A DNA stretch of 64,000 nt from Gammaproteobacteria bacterium (GTDB lineage: Bacteria; Pseudomonadota; Gammaproteobacteria; Pseudomonadales; Pseudohongiellaceae): the NCBI GenBank assembly GCA_029246545.1, contig JAQWMX010000021.1, forward strand, positions 22,702 to 86,701. Direction: 5' to 3'. The first letter of the stretch is position 1. Each line of letters opens with the position of its first letter. The translations under genes and the position numbers were made by a program. Under the pieces are notes generated by a model. The model worked only from the letters and a program-made list of their open reading frames with translations, was not told where the DNA came from and searched no databases. Below, in pieces: positions 7,210 to 15,429 of this stretch.

Positions 7210-9030
7210 TCAAGCCGCGGAAGATTCCTTTTTAGGTGTAAATTGATTCAACATTGTTTGACGTTGGTTTTCCATTTCAGTCGGCAAACTATCACCGATT
7301 TTATTGAACATATGAACCTGGTCTTGAAATTCACGAGCACTGTTTTCTGTATCAATCGCCATAAGCTCATTGAATGTATCTTCGTCATAGGCCAAACCAT
7401 TCCAATTAATATCTTCATACTTTGGCACTTCACCAAATGGCGTTTCATTACCGGATACACGACCTTTAACGCGGCTAACCACCCATTGTAAAACCCGCAT
7501 GTTCTGACCAAAACCAGGCCACAACCAATTGCCGTCCTCTGATTTACGGAACCAGTTAACCCGGAATATTTGAGGCAAATGCTCAACTTTATTTTCCATG
7601 TTCAACCAATGTCCCCAATAATCACCCATGTTGTAACCACAGAACGGTAGCATGGCCATTGGGTCACGTCGGATTGCTGCTTGATTTTCAGCCGCGGCAG
7701 TGGCTTCTGAACCCAAAGTTGCAGCCATGTAAACACCATGCGCCCAATCTCTACTTTGATAAACCAGCGGAAAAGTCGTACTTAAACGTCCACCAAATAT
7801 AAAAGCTTCGATAGGCACGCCTTTAGGGTTTTCCCAATCTGGATCAACACTTGGACATTGTGATGCAGGTGCAGTAAAGCGAGCATTTGGATGGGCAGCT
7901 GTAACACCACTTTCTGGTGTCCAATCGTTTCCTTTCCAGTCAATAAGATGTTCAGGTGCTTCTTTAGTCATACCTTCCCACCAAATATCTCCATCATCAG
8001 TTAAAGCAACATTAGTAAAAATAGTATTGCTGGCAATAGTATCCATCGCAGATGGGTTAGAGTCGTATGAAGTGCCAGGTGCTACACCAAAATATCCAGC
8101 TTCTGGATTAATGGCATACATGCGACTATCGTCACCCGGTTTAATCCAAGCGATATCATCGCCTACGGTCCAGACTTTCCAGCCTTCATAACCTTTAGGA
8201 GGAATTACCATAGCCAAATTAGTCTTACCGCAAGCACTTGGGAAAGCGCCAGCCAAATATGTTTTCTCACCTTCAGGTGATTCAACACCAACAATTAGCA
8301 TGTGTTCAGCTAACCAACCTTCATCTCGTGCCATGACAGACGCAATTCGAAGTGCTACGCATTTTTTACCGAGCAAAGCATTGCCACCGTAGCCAGAACC
8401 AAAAGATGCCACTTCACGGCTTTCTGGGTAATGCACAATATAACGATTGTCGACATTACAAGGCCAAGCTACATCGGCCTGCCCTTCTTCCAATGGTGAA
8501 CCAACTGAGTGTAAGCATTTAATGAAAGGTTTATCGCCAAGAATATCAAGCACCTTCTGGCCTATCCGCGCCATGATGCGCATATTAACAACCACATAAG
8601 GACTGTCTGAAATCTGCACGCCAATTTGAGCTATATCTGAACCCAAAGGTCCCATGCTAAATGGGATTACATACATTGTTCTGCCCTTCATACAACCTTC
8701 AAACAAACCAGAAAGCGTAGCGCGCATTTTTGTAGGTTCTGTCCAGTTGTTAGTTACACCAGCATCTTCTTCTTTTTCAGAGCAAATAAATGTACGGTCT
8801 TCTACCCTGGCAACATCACGCGGATCGGATCGGCAAAGAAAAGATCCTGGGCGCAACTCTTCATTAAGTTTTATAAAAGTGCCTTGATCCACTAGTTCTT
8901 GACAAAAACGGTCATATTCAGCTTGCGAACCATCGCATAAATAGACTTGTTCAGGTTGGCAAAGAACTTCAATTTCCTTAATCCAATCAATAAGTTGCGT
9001 GTTTGTCGTGTGCTCTTGGTAAGAGACCAT
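7210..9030 (-). CDS. pckG: GTP-dependent phosphoenolpyruvate carboxykinase
   Basis: A 606-residue enzyme converting oxaloacetate and GTP to phosphoenolpyruvate and CO2, the first step of gluconeogenesis. Visible motifs are the P-loop [12 protein letters not shown] (about 266), the metal/nucleotide motif G-D-D-I-A-W-I-K-P (about 291), and conserved blocks such as F-C-G-Y-N-M-G-D-Y. Length is normal for the GTP class. The ATG at 9030 is chosen because GGAG lies 6 bases upstream; a TTG four codons earlier lies within that site. Odd point: the usual F-G-G-R-R motif reads F-G-G-R-L. A strong terminator follows. Confidence 0.95.
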   Translation of the reverse strand: MVSYQEHTTNTQLIDWIKEIEVLCQPEQVYLCDGSQAEYDRFCQELVDQGTFIKLNEELRPGSFLCRSDPRDVARVEDRTFICSEKEEDAGVTNNWTEPTKMRATLSGLFEGCMKGRTMYVIPFSMGPLGSDIAQIGVQISDSPYVVVNMRIMARIGQKVLDILGDKPFIKCLHSVGSPLEEGQADVAWPCNVDNRYIVHYPESREVASFGSGYGGNALLGKKCVALRIASVMARDEGWLAEHMLIVGVESPEGEKTYLAGAFPSACGKTNLAMVIPPKGYEGWKVWTVGDDIAWIKPGDDSRMYAINPEAGYFGVAPGTSYDSNPSAMDTIASNTIFTNVALTDDGDIWWEGMTKEAPEHLIDWKGNDWTPESGVTAAHPNARFTAPASQCPSVDPDWENPKGVPIEAFIFGGRLSTTFPLVYQSRDWAHGVYMAATLGSEATAAAENQAAIRRDPMAMLPFCGYNMGDYWGHWLNMENKVEHLPQIFRVNWFRKSEDGNWLWPGFGQNMRVLQWVVSRVKGRVSGNETPFGEVPKYEDINWNGLAYDEDTFNELMAIDTENSAREFQDQVHMFNKIGDSLPTEMENQRQTMLNQFTPKKESSAA

Positions 9031-9345
9031 ATCTTGCTCCAAAGTAAAGGTAGTTTTCTTACAAAAATAGCCAAAATTTGGTAATTGCCGGCTAATTAAT
9101 TCGGTAGGTAATTTTATAATTTCCTGACCAAGATGAGTACCGCAGACAACTTAAAAACTACTCTTTTTTTAAAGAAAAAGTTAAGTATTTTTAAAAAAAG
9201 AGGTAATTAATTGAAAATTGAGTATGAAAAGAAATTTTTATAACCGAAATTTCCAATTTACTCACTTTTACCGAAATGTTAAATTAGCTGCCCTTTGTAG
9301 TTTTACTCCATAATTGAAAACCCATAATCTTAAACAAGGTAATAC
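9031..9345. other. Divergent control region between pckG and the LeuB-like gene, with a 13-bp inverted repeat
   Basis: No gene is visible. The notable element is a perfect inverted repeat, CTCTTTTTTTAAA at 9161-9173 and TTTAAAAAAAGAG at 9190-9202, with a 16-base gap. It could form a cruciform or an RNA hairpin in the leader of either divergent gene. I could not assign promoters with confidence. Confidence 0.6.
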
Positions 9346-10452
9346 ATGAGCTCTTATAAAATAGCCCTGCTCGACGGTGATGGAATCGGTCCAGAAATAA
9401 TGGCTGAAGCCGTCAAAATATTGAAGTTAGTCGAGGAACGTAACGACATTAGTTTCGAACTTACCCATGCTCCTTTTGGTGCTAACGCTTTTTTTGAGTC
9501 AGGGCACCCCTTTCCAGATGCGACAAAAGATATTTGTGATAAAGCAGACGCGATCTTGAAAGGCCCAATAGGTTTAAGTCATGAAGAATCTCAAAAGATA
9601 CCAGTTGATATGCAACCTGAGCGTGGCGCTTTATTGCCTTTACGTCGTCGCTACAACACATATGTCAACTTTCGGCCGGTCTACTTACCTTTGGGTCTAG
9701 CGCATTTTTCACCCTTAAAACCTGAAATCATAGGTGAAGGCATCGACATCATGATTATCCGTGAACTTGTTGGCGGACTATATTTTGGGCATAAAGAAAC
9801 TGGCATAAATGAAGATGGTCGTCGCTATGTCAGCGAGACATTGGAATATACCGAAGATCAGATCAAACGCATTATGGAAGTCGCATTCAAAACGGCACGG
9901 AAACGAAAAAAAGTTCTACACAATATACATAAAAGTAATGTCCTAAAATCCTCTGTACTTTGGAATGAGATCTGTGTTGAAGTTGCTCAAGACTATCCAG
10001 ACGTTGAAGTCATTAATATTTTAGTTGATGCGGCGGCGACTTATCTTTGCTTAAACCCTGGCATGTTCGATGTCATGGTAATGGAAAATATGTTTGGCGA
10101 TATTCTGTCAGACCAAGGCGGTGGTATCTTAGGTTCTTTAGGCTTGATGCCTTCAGCCTGCATTGGACCAGAGAAAGCTTATTACGAACCTTCACATGGT
10201 TCAGCTCCTGATATTGCAGGCCAAAATATTGCCAACCCTTATTCCATGATTGGTTCTGTCGCGATGATGCTCGAAATGAGTTTCAATCTGGACGCAGAAG
10301 CAAAAAGATTATGGCAAGCCATGCAAAGTGTATTTGCCAAGGGCTTTTCTACACCTGATCTTTCAAAAGCCGGTGGGGATGTGAAACTAGTTAGCACTAG
10401 TGATTTTGGTGACATGGTGGCTGAAGAACTAGCGAGCATGCCAACTAATTAA
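9346..10452 (+). CDS. Isopropylmalate/isocitrate-type beta-decarboxylating dehydrogenase
   Basis: A 368-residue member of the LeuB/Icd superfamily, which oxidises and decarboxylates 2-hydroxy-3-carboxy acids with NAD(P). Visible motifs: G-D-G-I-G-P-E-I near residue 12, the Arg cluster L-R-R-R-Y-N near 98, I-I-R-E-L-V-G-G-L-Y-F-G near 137 (LeuB-like), K-S-N-V-L near 197, M-F-G-D-I-L-S-D near 250 with both metal Asp residues, and H-G-S-A-P-D-I near 286. Differences from standard LeuB: V-D-A-A-A where V-D-N-A-A is usual, and S-D-Q for S-D-E. It could be LeuB itself or a homologue for citramalate-derived methylmalate; no leuCD is next to it. AAGG before the ATG supports the start. Confidence 0.8.
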   Translation: MSSYKIALLDGDGIGPEIMAEAVKILKLVEERNDISFELTHAPFGANAFFESGHPFPDATKDICDKADAILKGPIGLSHEESQKIPVDMQPERGALLPLRRRYNTYVNFRPVYLPLGLAHFSPLKPEIIGEGIDIMIIRELVGGLYFGHKETGINEDGRRYVSETLEYTEDQIKRIMEVAFKTARKRKKVLHNIHKSNVLKSSVLWNEICVEVAQDYPDVEVINILVDAAATYLCLNPGMFDVMVMENMFGDILSDQGGGILGSLGLMPSACIGPEKAYYEPSHGSAPDIAGQNIANPYSMIGSVAMMLEMSFNLDAEAKRLWQAMQSVFAKGFSTPDLSKAGGDVKLVSTSDFGDMVAEELASMPTN

Positions 10453-10471
10453 TAAGATGCCAAATACGAGT

Positions 10472-10506
10472 AAAAAAAAGGCTTCCGAAGAAGCCTTTTT
10501 TAGTTT
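10472..10506. terminator. Bidirectional Rho-independent terminator
   Basis: AAAAAGGCTTC pairs with GAAGCCTTTTT around a CGAA loop (stem core 10480-10495). The A and T tracts make it work in both directions, which suits its place between two convergent genes. Confidence 0.9.
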
Positions 10507-10539
10507 TTTATAAATCTTTAGACAATGTAAAAAACTTCC

Positions 10540-11028
10540 TTACATCTCATCCTCTTCTATCACTTCCCCTGCATCCAAAGCTGCTTGCTTGGACATATAG
10601 CCTTTCGGGTACCAATCCCTCCATGCATCGAAATCAGGGCCACAACCACCGTCATTCGGGGTGTACCAAATATCATCTTTGATAATAATCCCAATAGCAC
10701 CACCGTTACGACCATCACGTAAAGGGCACACTACCATTTCAACATTATCACCTGGTTGAAAGGTAAAACCATTCATGGGAGGGTCATCGGTTACCAGCCC
10801 AGGAGGAGCTCCACCCTCGAATGCCCATACTTCGCCATCTTCTGCATTCCTTATATAGATCGCAACATGCGGACTATTAAATGCCCAACGCACCACTTCA
10901 CCAGTCTTAACTACTTCTAATTCTCGTGCGAACATAGCAAAACTATGATGAGCGGAGGCAATACCTACGGCTCCAAAACTGATTACAGTCAATGCAATCA
11001 CAACCATTTTTTTCAATGTAATTTTCAT
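10540..11028 (-). CDS. DUF6152-family secreted protein
   Basis: A 162-residue periplasmic protein: signal peptide cleaved near A-S-A (about residue 26), then the mature start H-H-S-F-A-M-F that defines DUF6152. Next come G-E-V-V-R-W-A-F-N-S-P-H (about 43-54) and a C-P-L-R-D-G-R-N-G-G segment near 105. Family members are beta-rich and of unknown function. An acidic tail ends the protein. It lies 46 bases behind a second secreted gene, and similar pairs recur in genomes of this kind as far as I recall; the two are probably co-transcribed. Confidence 0.8.
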   Translation of the reverse strand: MKITLKKMVVIALTVISFGAVGIASAHHSFAMFARELEVVKTGEVVRWAFNSPHVAIYIRNAEDGEVWAFEGGAPPGLVTDDPPMNGFTFQPGDNVEMVVCPLRDGRNGGAIGIIIKDDIWYTPNDGGCGPDFDAWRDWYPKGYMSKQAALDAGEVIEEDEM

Positions 11029-11074
11029 ACTATTTCTTTTCCCCTCTTCTTAAGTTAAGTCTAATTATTATCGA

Positions 11075-12103
11075 TTAAAATATAAAATCAAAGGCATCAT
11101 CAAAAACAGGGTTTTTTTCCTGCCCTGTTAAGCCTGGTGGTAAATCCGGATTACGCGTTGCAGGTGTCCCACGTGGATCTAAATAACCTTCATCACCTGG
11201 TAGGCGGTACTGTGTTGTCGGTCTACCTTCTTCATCATAGGTTAAATAAGTATTCTGGTTTTGAGCACATTCCCAGTAGCGCATTCGAAGACCCGCATCC
11301 TCCATATCTTGACGAGGACGGTAAGTATGAATGATATTTATTGGCTCGAGTAATGCCAAATCATCATACCAATAAATATTCACAGCTATACGCATCTCTT
11401 GGTTTTCTGTATCCCACCATTCATACCAAATCTCAACTGATTCAGCCCCATTACTGGTTGGCGGTGTGCCACGCATAAAATCACCAGGATAAAGGTCCTG
11501 AGTGTGAACAACCAAGACATCACCTAATTCATCATCAACTGTCCAAAAACCAATACTGTCGCCTGAAGCATAATGAGTTCCATCAATATTGATGTGTTCC
11601 TGGTTAATGTAAATACGACGAGCATCGTTGGCCAAATCATTATGCCAAAGTGAATAAGTCGGCGTGTTTAGAAACTCACGGACATAAGGTTCAATCCACC
11701 AGCGTGGCAGTCCTGCTGGCTCACAGGTAGTCAATCGATCATAGTCCACACCAGCATTAAAAGCTTCGCCGCCTAAATCTAATCGATAACGAAAAGCAGC
11801 TTCATATTCAGGAGATAGAACATCTTCAACAATTTCACCCTCTTGAAAAAAGGGTCGATTAACACCGTTTGTTGCGCCAGTTGACCACAGACCTTCCCAT
11901 TTTGGCACACTTAAATAATCATGCTCTACGCCACCTTTATAATAATCTAATAAGTAATCGTAATGCTCTGTGGACGTTTCAAAATCCATCGGGAAAGGAA
12001 TCTCATCTGGTAAATTACCTGAACCAAACTGTGCAGATGTAACCCCCGATAGTAGCAATCCAACACCTGCCACTAAAATTAAATAAACTTTTTTTAAACT
12101 CAT
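11075..12103 (-). CDS. Secreted protein of unknown function, partner of the DUF6152 gene
   Basis: A 342-residue exported protein with a signal peptide (cleavage after T-S-A near residue 24). I do not recognise an enzymatic domain. Its middle has C-E-P-A-G-L-P-R-W-W near residue 128, then R-R-I-Y-I-N-Q-E-H, G-D-S-I-G-F-W and D-V-L-V-V-H-T. The same order (C-x-P, R-V-I-W-M-D-G-R, G-H-F-E-G-N-A-L-V-V-E-T) appears in the secreted protein at 62070-62969, so the two seem distantly related. Rich in Trp, Tyr and acidic residues, it could bind or process an extracellular ligand, but this is a guess. Confidence 0.7.
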   Translation of the reverse strand: MSLKKVYLILVAGVGLLLSGVTSAQFGSGNLPDEIPFPMDFETSTEHYDYLLDYYKGGVEHDYLSVPKWEGLWSTGATNGVNRPFFQEGEIVEDVLSPEYEAAFRYRLDLGGEAFNAGVDYDRLTTCEPAGLPRWWIEPYVREFLNTPTYSLWHNDLANDARRIYINQEHINIDGTHYASGDSIGFWTVDDELGDVLVVHTQDLYPGDFMRGTPPTSNGAESVEIWYEWWDTENQEMRIAVNIYWYDDLALLEPINIIHTYRPRQDMEDAGLRMRYWECAQNQNTYLTYDEEGRPTTQYRLPGDEGYLDPRGTPATRNPDLPPGLTGQEKNPVFDDAFDFIF

Positions 12104-12420
12104 GAATACACCTTACTGGTTAATTTGTGTAAATTATTCTTTTACCTTCGGCTAGTTATTAGGCTAGCCTATCTTCATAATTCAATAACCATACTAAATT
12201 AAGGGTTAAATTTACTACACTTTAAACAATATGACAGCACGCTCAGTCATTCAGAGCTAAATCTTCCTTTTTATTGCACTTTTAATGAGCTATATATTAC
12301 AGATACTGGAAAAATAATACTTTCCAGAATGCTACTTTGTAAGCTGTGTAACCCATAGTCATTAACGAAGCTCAGGCGTACAATCCTTTCTTTGCTTTTT
12401 AACCTAAACCCAAGTCGAAA
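12104..12420. other. Intergenic region before the MATE gene
   Basis: No coding pattern. It holds short dyads (GGCTAG at 12150-12155 with CTAGCC at 12164-12169; GGAAA and TTTCC near 12311-12328). These may act in divergent control but are too short to interpret. Confidence 0.4.
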
Positions 12421-13800
12421 ATGAACCTGAAAGACTGGCAATATAATCCCAAGACCCTGTCAGTTTTAGTCAGGATGTCTGGGCCTATGGTAATTTCCCA
12501 AGGCGCTTTTGCGGTGATGATTTTTACTGACCGCTATTTCTTGGCACAACTTGGACCAGTGCACATGGCTGCAGCCTTAGGTGGCGGTGTTGCCTGGTAT
12601 TTTTCCATTTCCCTATTAAATGGCATCCTCGCCTACGCTACCGCATTAGTCGCTCAATATTTGGGCGCTAACGAATTGAATAAATGTTCTCGCGTAATTA
12701 CGCAGGGCATCATCATGGCTTTAGCGAGCACGCCCCTATTGATACTAATTGGCTTTGCCATGCGCGGTATTTTTGCTGGTATGGGACATGCCCCCGACCA
12801 AGCCGAATTAGAAAAAACCTACTACACAATCATGATGTTCTGCAGTGTCACATTATTGATTAAGGTCTGCCTTTCGACATTTTTTTCTGGCATCGGTAGA
12901 ACAAAAGTCGTCATGATATCTGACGTACTCGGCATACTTTTTAATATACCTCTGACCTGGTGTCTAGTGTTTGGCAAGGCTGGGTTTCCTGCATTTGGAA
13001 TTGCTGGAGCTGCTTACGGCACAGTCATCAGTGCTGTGTTCACTATTTTTGTTTACCTAGCCTTTTATTTATCAAAAGAAAACCGTGAACGATTTAATAT
13101 TGCTGCTTCGCTGGTTTTTGATCGAGGTATTACAAGCAGGTACATACGCTTGGGCTTTCCTTCCGGTCTGGAAATGTTTCTTAATGTAGCTGCCTTTAAC
13201 CTATTCTTATTGATGTTTCAGTCATACGGTATTGCTGAAGCTGCCTCAGCGACCATCGTATTTAACTGGGACATTCTCTCATTCGTTCCTTTGCTGGGTT
13301 TGAATATTGCTGTAATGAGTCTAATTGGTCGTTCCGTCGGCTCAGGAGATATGCGCAAAGCAAGTGAGATAACCACAGCCGGTTATATTTTGGGGGTCGG
13401 TTACTCGTTATTTCTCGCAATAATTTTTCTGGTTTTTCGAGATGTCCTGGTTGAGCTGTTCATTTTTTATGAAGAAAGCGCTGAAGAAATTCGAACCTTA
13501 ACTCGATACATGATGGTTGGATTAAGTTGTTATGTCTTATGTGAAGGGATGTTACAAGTCGCTTCAGGAGTATTAAGAGGAGCTGGCGACACTCGTTGGG
13601 TTATGTGGGCATCAACTTCTTTGCATTGGGCAATGTTGGTGGTTCAGTTTCTTATCATTAAAGTCTTTGCCTTTGGTCCACGGATTTCTTGGATAGCCTT
13701 CGTCATTATGATTCTGGGAATTGCCAGTGTCTTTATTTATCGACTTTCTAGTAATCGCTGGCGCGACCCAGACAGATTAAAGGCCGTAATGGCTGAGTAA
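12421..13800 (+). CDS. MATE-family multidrug/cation efflux transporter
   Basis: A 459-residue protein with about twelve membrane helices in two homologous halves, the size and pattern of MATE antiporters, which export organic cations or drugs with Na+ or H+ uptake. Visible conserved pieces: R-M-S-G-P-M-V-I-S-Q near residue 18, F-T-D-R-Y-F-L near 30, G-I-A-G-A-A-Y-G-T near 192, and V-A-S-G-V-L-R-G-A-G-D-T-R near 377. The last is the usual second-half signature. No ribosome site is clear before the ATG, but the N-terminus fits the family. It appears monocistronic. Confidence 0.9.
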   Translation: MNLKDWQYNPKTLSVLVRMSGPMVISQGAFAVMIFTDRYFLAQLGPVHMAAALGGGVAWYFSISLLNGILAYATALVAQYLGANELNKCSRVITQGIIMALASTPLLILIGFAMRGIFAGMGHAPDQAELEKTYYTIMMFCSVTLLIKVCLSTFFSGIGRTKVVMISDVLGILFNIPLTWCLVFGKAGFPAFGIAGAAYGTVISAVFTIFVYLAFYLSKENRERFNIAASLVFDRGITSRYIRLGFPSGLEMFLNVAAFNLFLLMFQSYGIAEAASATIVFNWDILSFVPLLGLNIAVMSLIGRSVGSGDMRKASEITTAGYILGVGYSLFLAIIFLVFRDVLVELFIFYEESAEEIRTLTRYMMVGLSCYVLCEGMLQVASGVLRGAGDTRWVMWASTSLHWAMLVVQFLIIKVFAFGPRISWIAFVIMILGIASVFIYRLSSNRWRDPDRLKAVMAE

Positions 13801-13927
13801 GCTAACAGGTATAGGACAGCCATTAGATGTTAGTCACAGAGATGTTTGTTGGCTACGGTTTGTTATTGTTGAAATTCAATGCTTAAATTAATTACCGATA
13901 AAACAAAAAATGACACAAGGGATGACA

Positions 13928-14512
13928 ATGAGAGCACTGTATAAAGCGCTATTAATAACATTATTTTCTTTATTATCAATTAGCAGTTTTGCTCTCGAAG
14001 AAGTCGAACCTGCTTTGGGTGAAATCACTAATTTTCTACAATACAGTAATAGTTTTGCCAGTGCTGGGCAACCCACTCGAGAACAGTTTCAAACAATTGC
14101 TGATAATGGTTTCGAACGGATTGTTTATATTGCGTTCACAAATAATCAAAATGCTCTTTCAGATGCCGATCAGTTAATTAAAAGTTTAGGCATGGAATAT
14201 ATGCATGTACCAGTTAGCTTTGATAACCCGTTGCCAGATGATTTTTATGCCTTTGCTGATTCGATGCGACGCAACACCGGAAAGAAAACTTTTTTACATT
14301 GCCAAGTGAATGCCCGTGCGACTGCTTTTAGCTTTTTATATCGTGTTATTTATGAAGATATAGAAGTAGCAGAAGCCAAGGCTGATATGAATATCGTTTG
14401 GCAACCCAATGCTGTGTGGCGAGATTTTATTTTTGAAGTACTAGCTCAAAATGGCAAGTCGCCTGATTGTCAGGATTGCGATTGGACTCCTCCACCCCCT
14501 AGAGAACAATAA
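13928..14512 (+). CDS. Secreted PTP-like phosphatase with shortened P-loop
   Basis: 194 residues from the ATG at 13928, chosen because AAGGG lies 6 bases upstream; two earlier in-frame ATGs lack this. A signal peptide (cleavage after S-F-A) precedes a domain of the dual-specificity/tyrosine phosphatase superfamily related to DUF442 (BLH) proteins: Y-S-N-S-F-A-S-A-G-Q-P-T near 40, then the active-site segment F-L-H-C-Q-V-N-A-R-A near 125. The spacing is C-X4-R rather than the canonical C-X5-R. A C-terminal pair C-Q-D-C follows. Likely periplasmic; substrate unknown. It is followed after 38 bases by the methyltransferase gene. Confidence 0.75.
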   Translation: MRALYKALLITLFSLLSISSFALEEVEPALGEITNFLQYSNSFASAGQPTREQFQTIADNGFERIVYIAFTNNQNALSDADQLIKSLGMEYMHVPVSFDNPLPDDFYAFADSMRRNTGKKTFLHCQVNARATAFSFLYRVIYEDIEVAEAKADMNIVWQPNAVWRDFIFEVLAQNGKSPDCQDCDWTPPPPREQ

Positions 14513-14550
14513 GCTTAATTATAGAAATTAAAAAAGATGAGGGATATATA

Positions 14551-15324
14551 ATGACAAAAAATTCGTCTTTAGATATTAACGAGCTGCGTGAACAGGTTAA
14601 AGATAAATACAAAGAGGTAGCAACAACCCCCGATGGAGAATTTCATTTCCATACTGGTCGTGTTGTTGCAGCTCGTTGTGGCTATAAAGAAGAAGAGTAT
14701 GACTCTTTACCCGATAATGCCGTTGAAAGTTTTGCTGGTGTAGCCAATCCCTTTGCTCTAAGAGATGTGCAAACTGGAGAAACAGTAGTCGATCTTGGTA
14801 GCGGGGCCGGCTTTGATTGTTTCGTTGCTGCCAAAAAAGTCGGACCAGAAGGACGAGTTATTGGCATTGATATGACTGATGAGATGTTAGATAAAGCTCA
14901 AGCCACTGCTAATGAAATGGAAATGGATCAAGTTGAATTTAAAAAAGGTTTCATTGAAGAATTGCCATTTAAAGATAGCGAAGTTGATGTCGTCATCAGT
15001 AACGGTGTTATTAATCTCAGCCCGGAAAAGCACAAAACATTTGAAGAAATCTATCGCGTGTTGAAACCTGGAGGCTATCTACAGTTTGCCGATATTGCTA
15101 ATAGCAAACCTGCACCCCAGGCAGCTGTCGACGACATAGATCTCTGGACTGCCTGAATTGCCGGTGGCCTGCCGTGTGCAGGCTGGGAAAAAATGCTGAC
15201 AGAAGCAGGTTTCGTTGATGTCAAGATTGGGCCAGCTGTGGATACATTTGGTGGTGCTTCAGGAGAAAGTAATGCCCGAGCTTTTGAGGTTTATGGCTAC
15301 CCTTTTATAGCAAAGAAGCCTTAG
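14551..15324 (+). CDS. ArsM-like SAM methyltransferase, candidate selenoprotein (in-frame TGA at codon 202)
   Basis: Reading through the TGA at 15154-15156 gives one 257-residue protein. Before it are SAM motif [10 protein letters not shown] near residue 79, G-I-D-M-T near 105 and the post-motif L-K-P-G-G near 172. After it, 55 codons in the same frame continue the family pattern: [10 protein letters not shown], then [18 protein letters not shown], ending at TAG 15322. In ArsM-like proteins the TGA position is the conserved Cys of the C-I-A-G-G motif, part of the arsenic(III) site. The equivalent of the first ArsM Cys (G-C-G) is G-V-A here. GAGGG lies 7 bases before the ATG. A selenocysteine or a point nonsense change are the two readings; sel genes are not in the window. 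Confidence 0.7.
15165..15185 (+). promoter_or_regulatory. SECIS-like hairpin directly after the in-frame TGA
   Basis: GCCTGC (15167-15172) pairs perfectly with GCAGGC (15178-15183) around a CGTGT loop, extended by two G-T wobble pairs. The loop begins 16 bases after the TGA and has G-U at its second and third positions. Bacterial SECIS elements lie just after the UGA with a small apical loop containing G and U, so position and shape fit. Bound SelB cannot be inferred from sequence alone. Confidence 0.5.
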
Positions 15325-15429
15325 CTTAAAGCTTGGTTGTGTTGTTTCTTCGTCATTAAACTCACCACTACATAAAATAGTAATGCTGGAATTAATCCAA
15401 CTATTTAGTGGTAGGTGGGCAAACTAATA

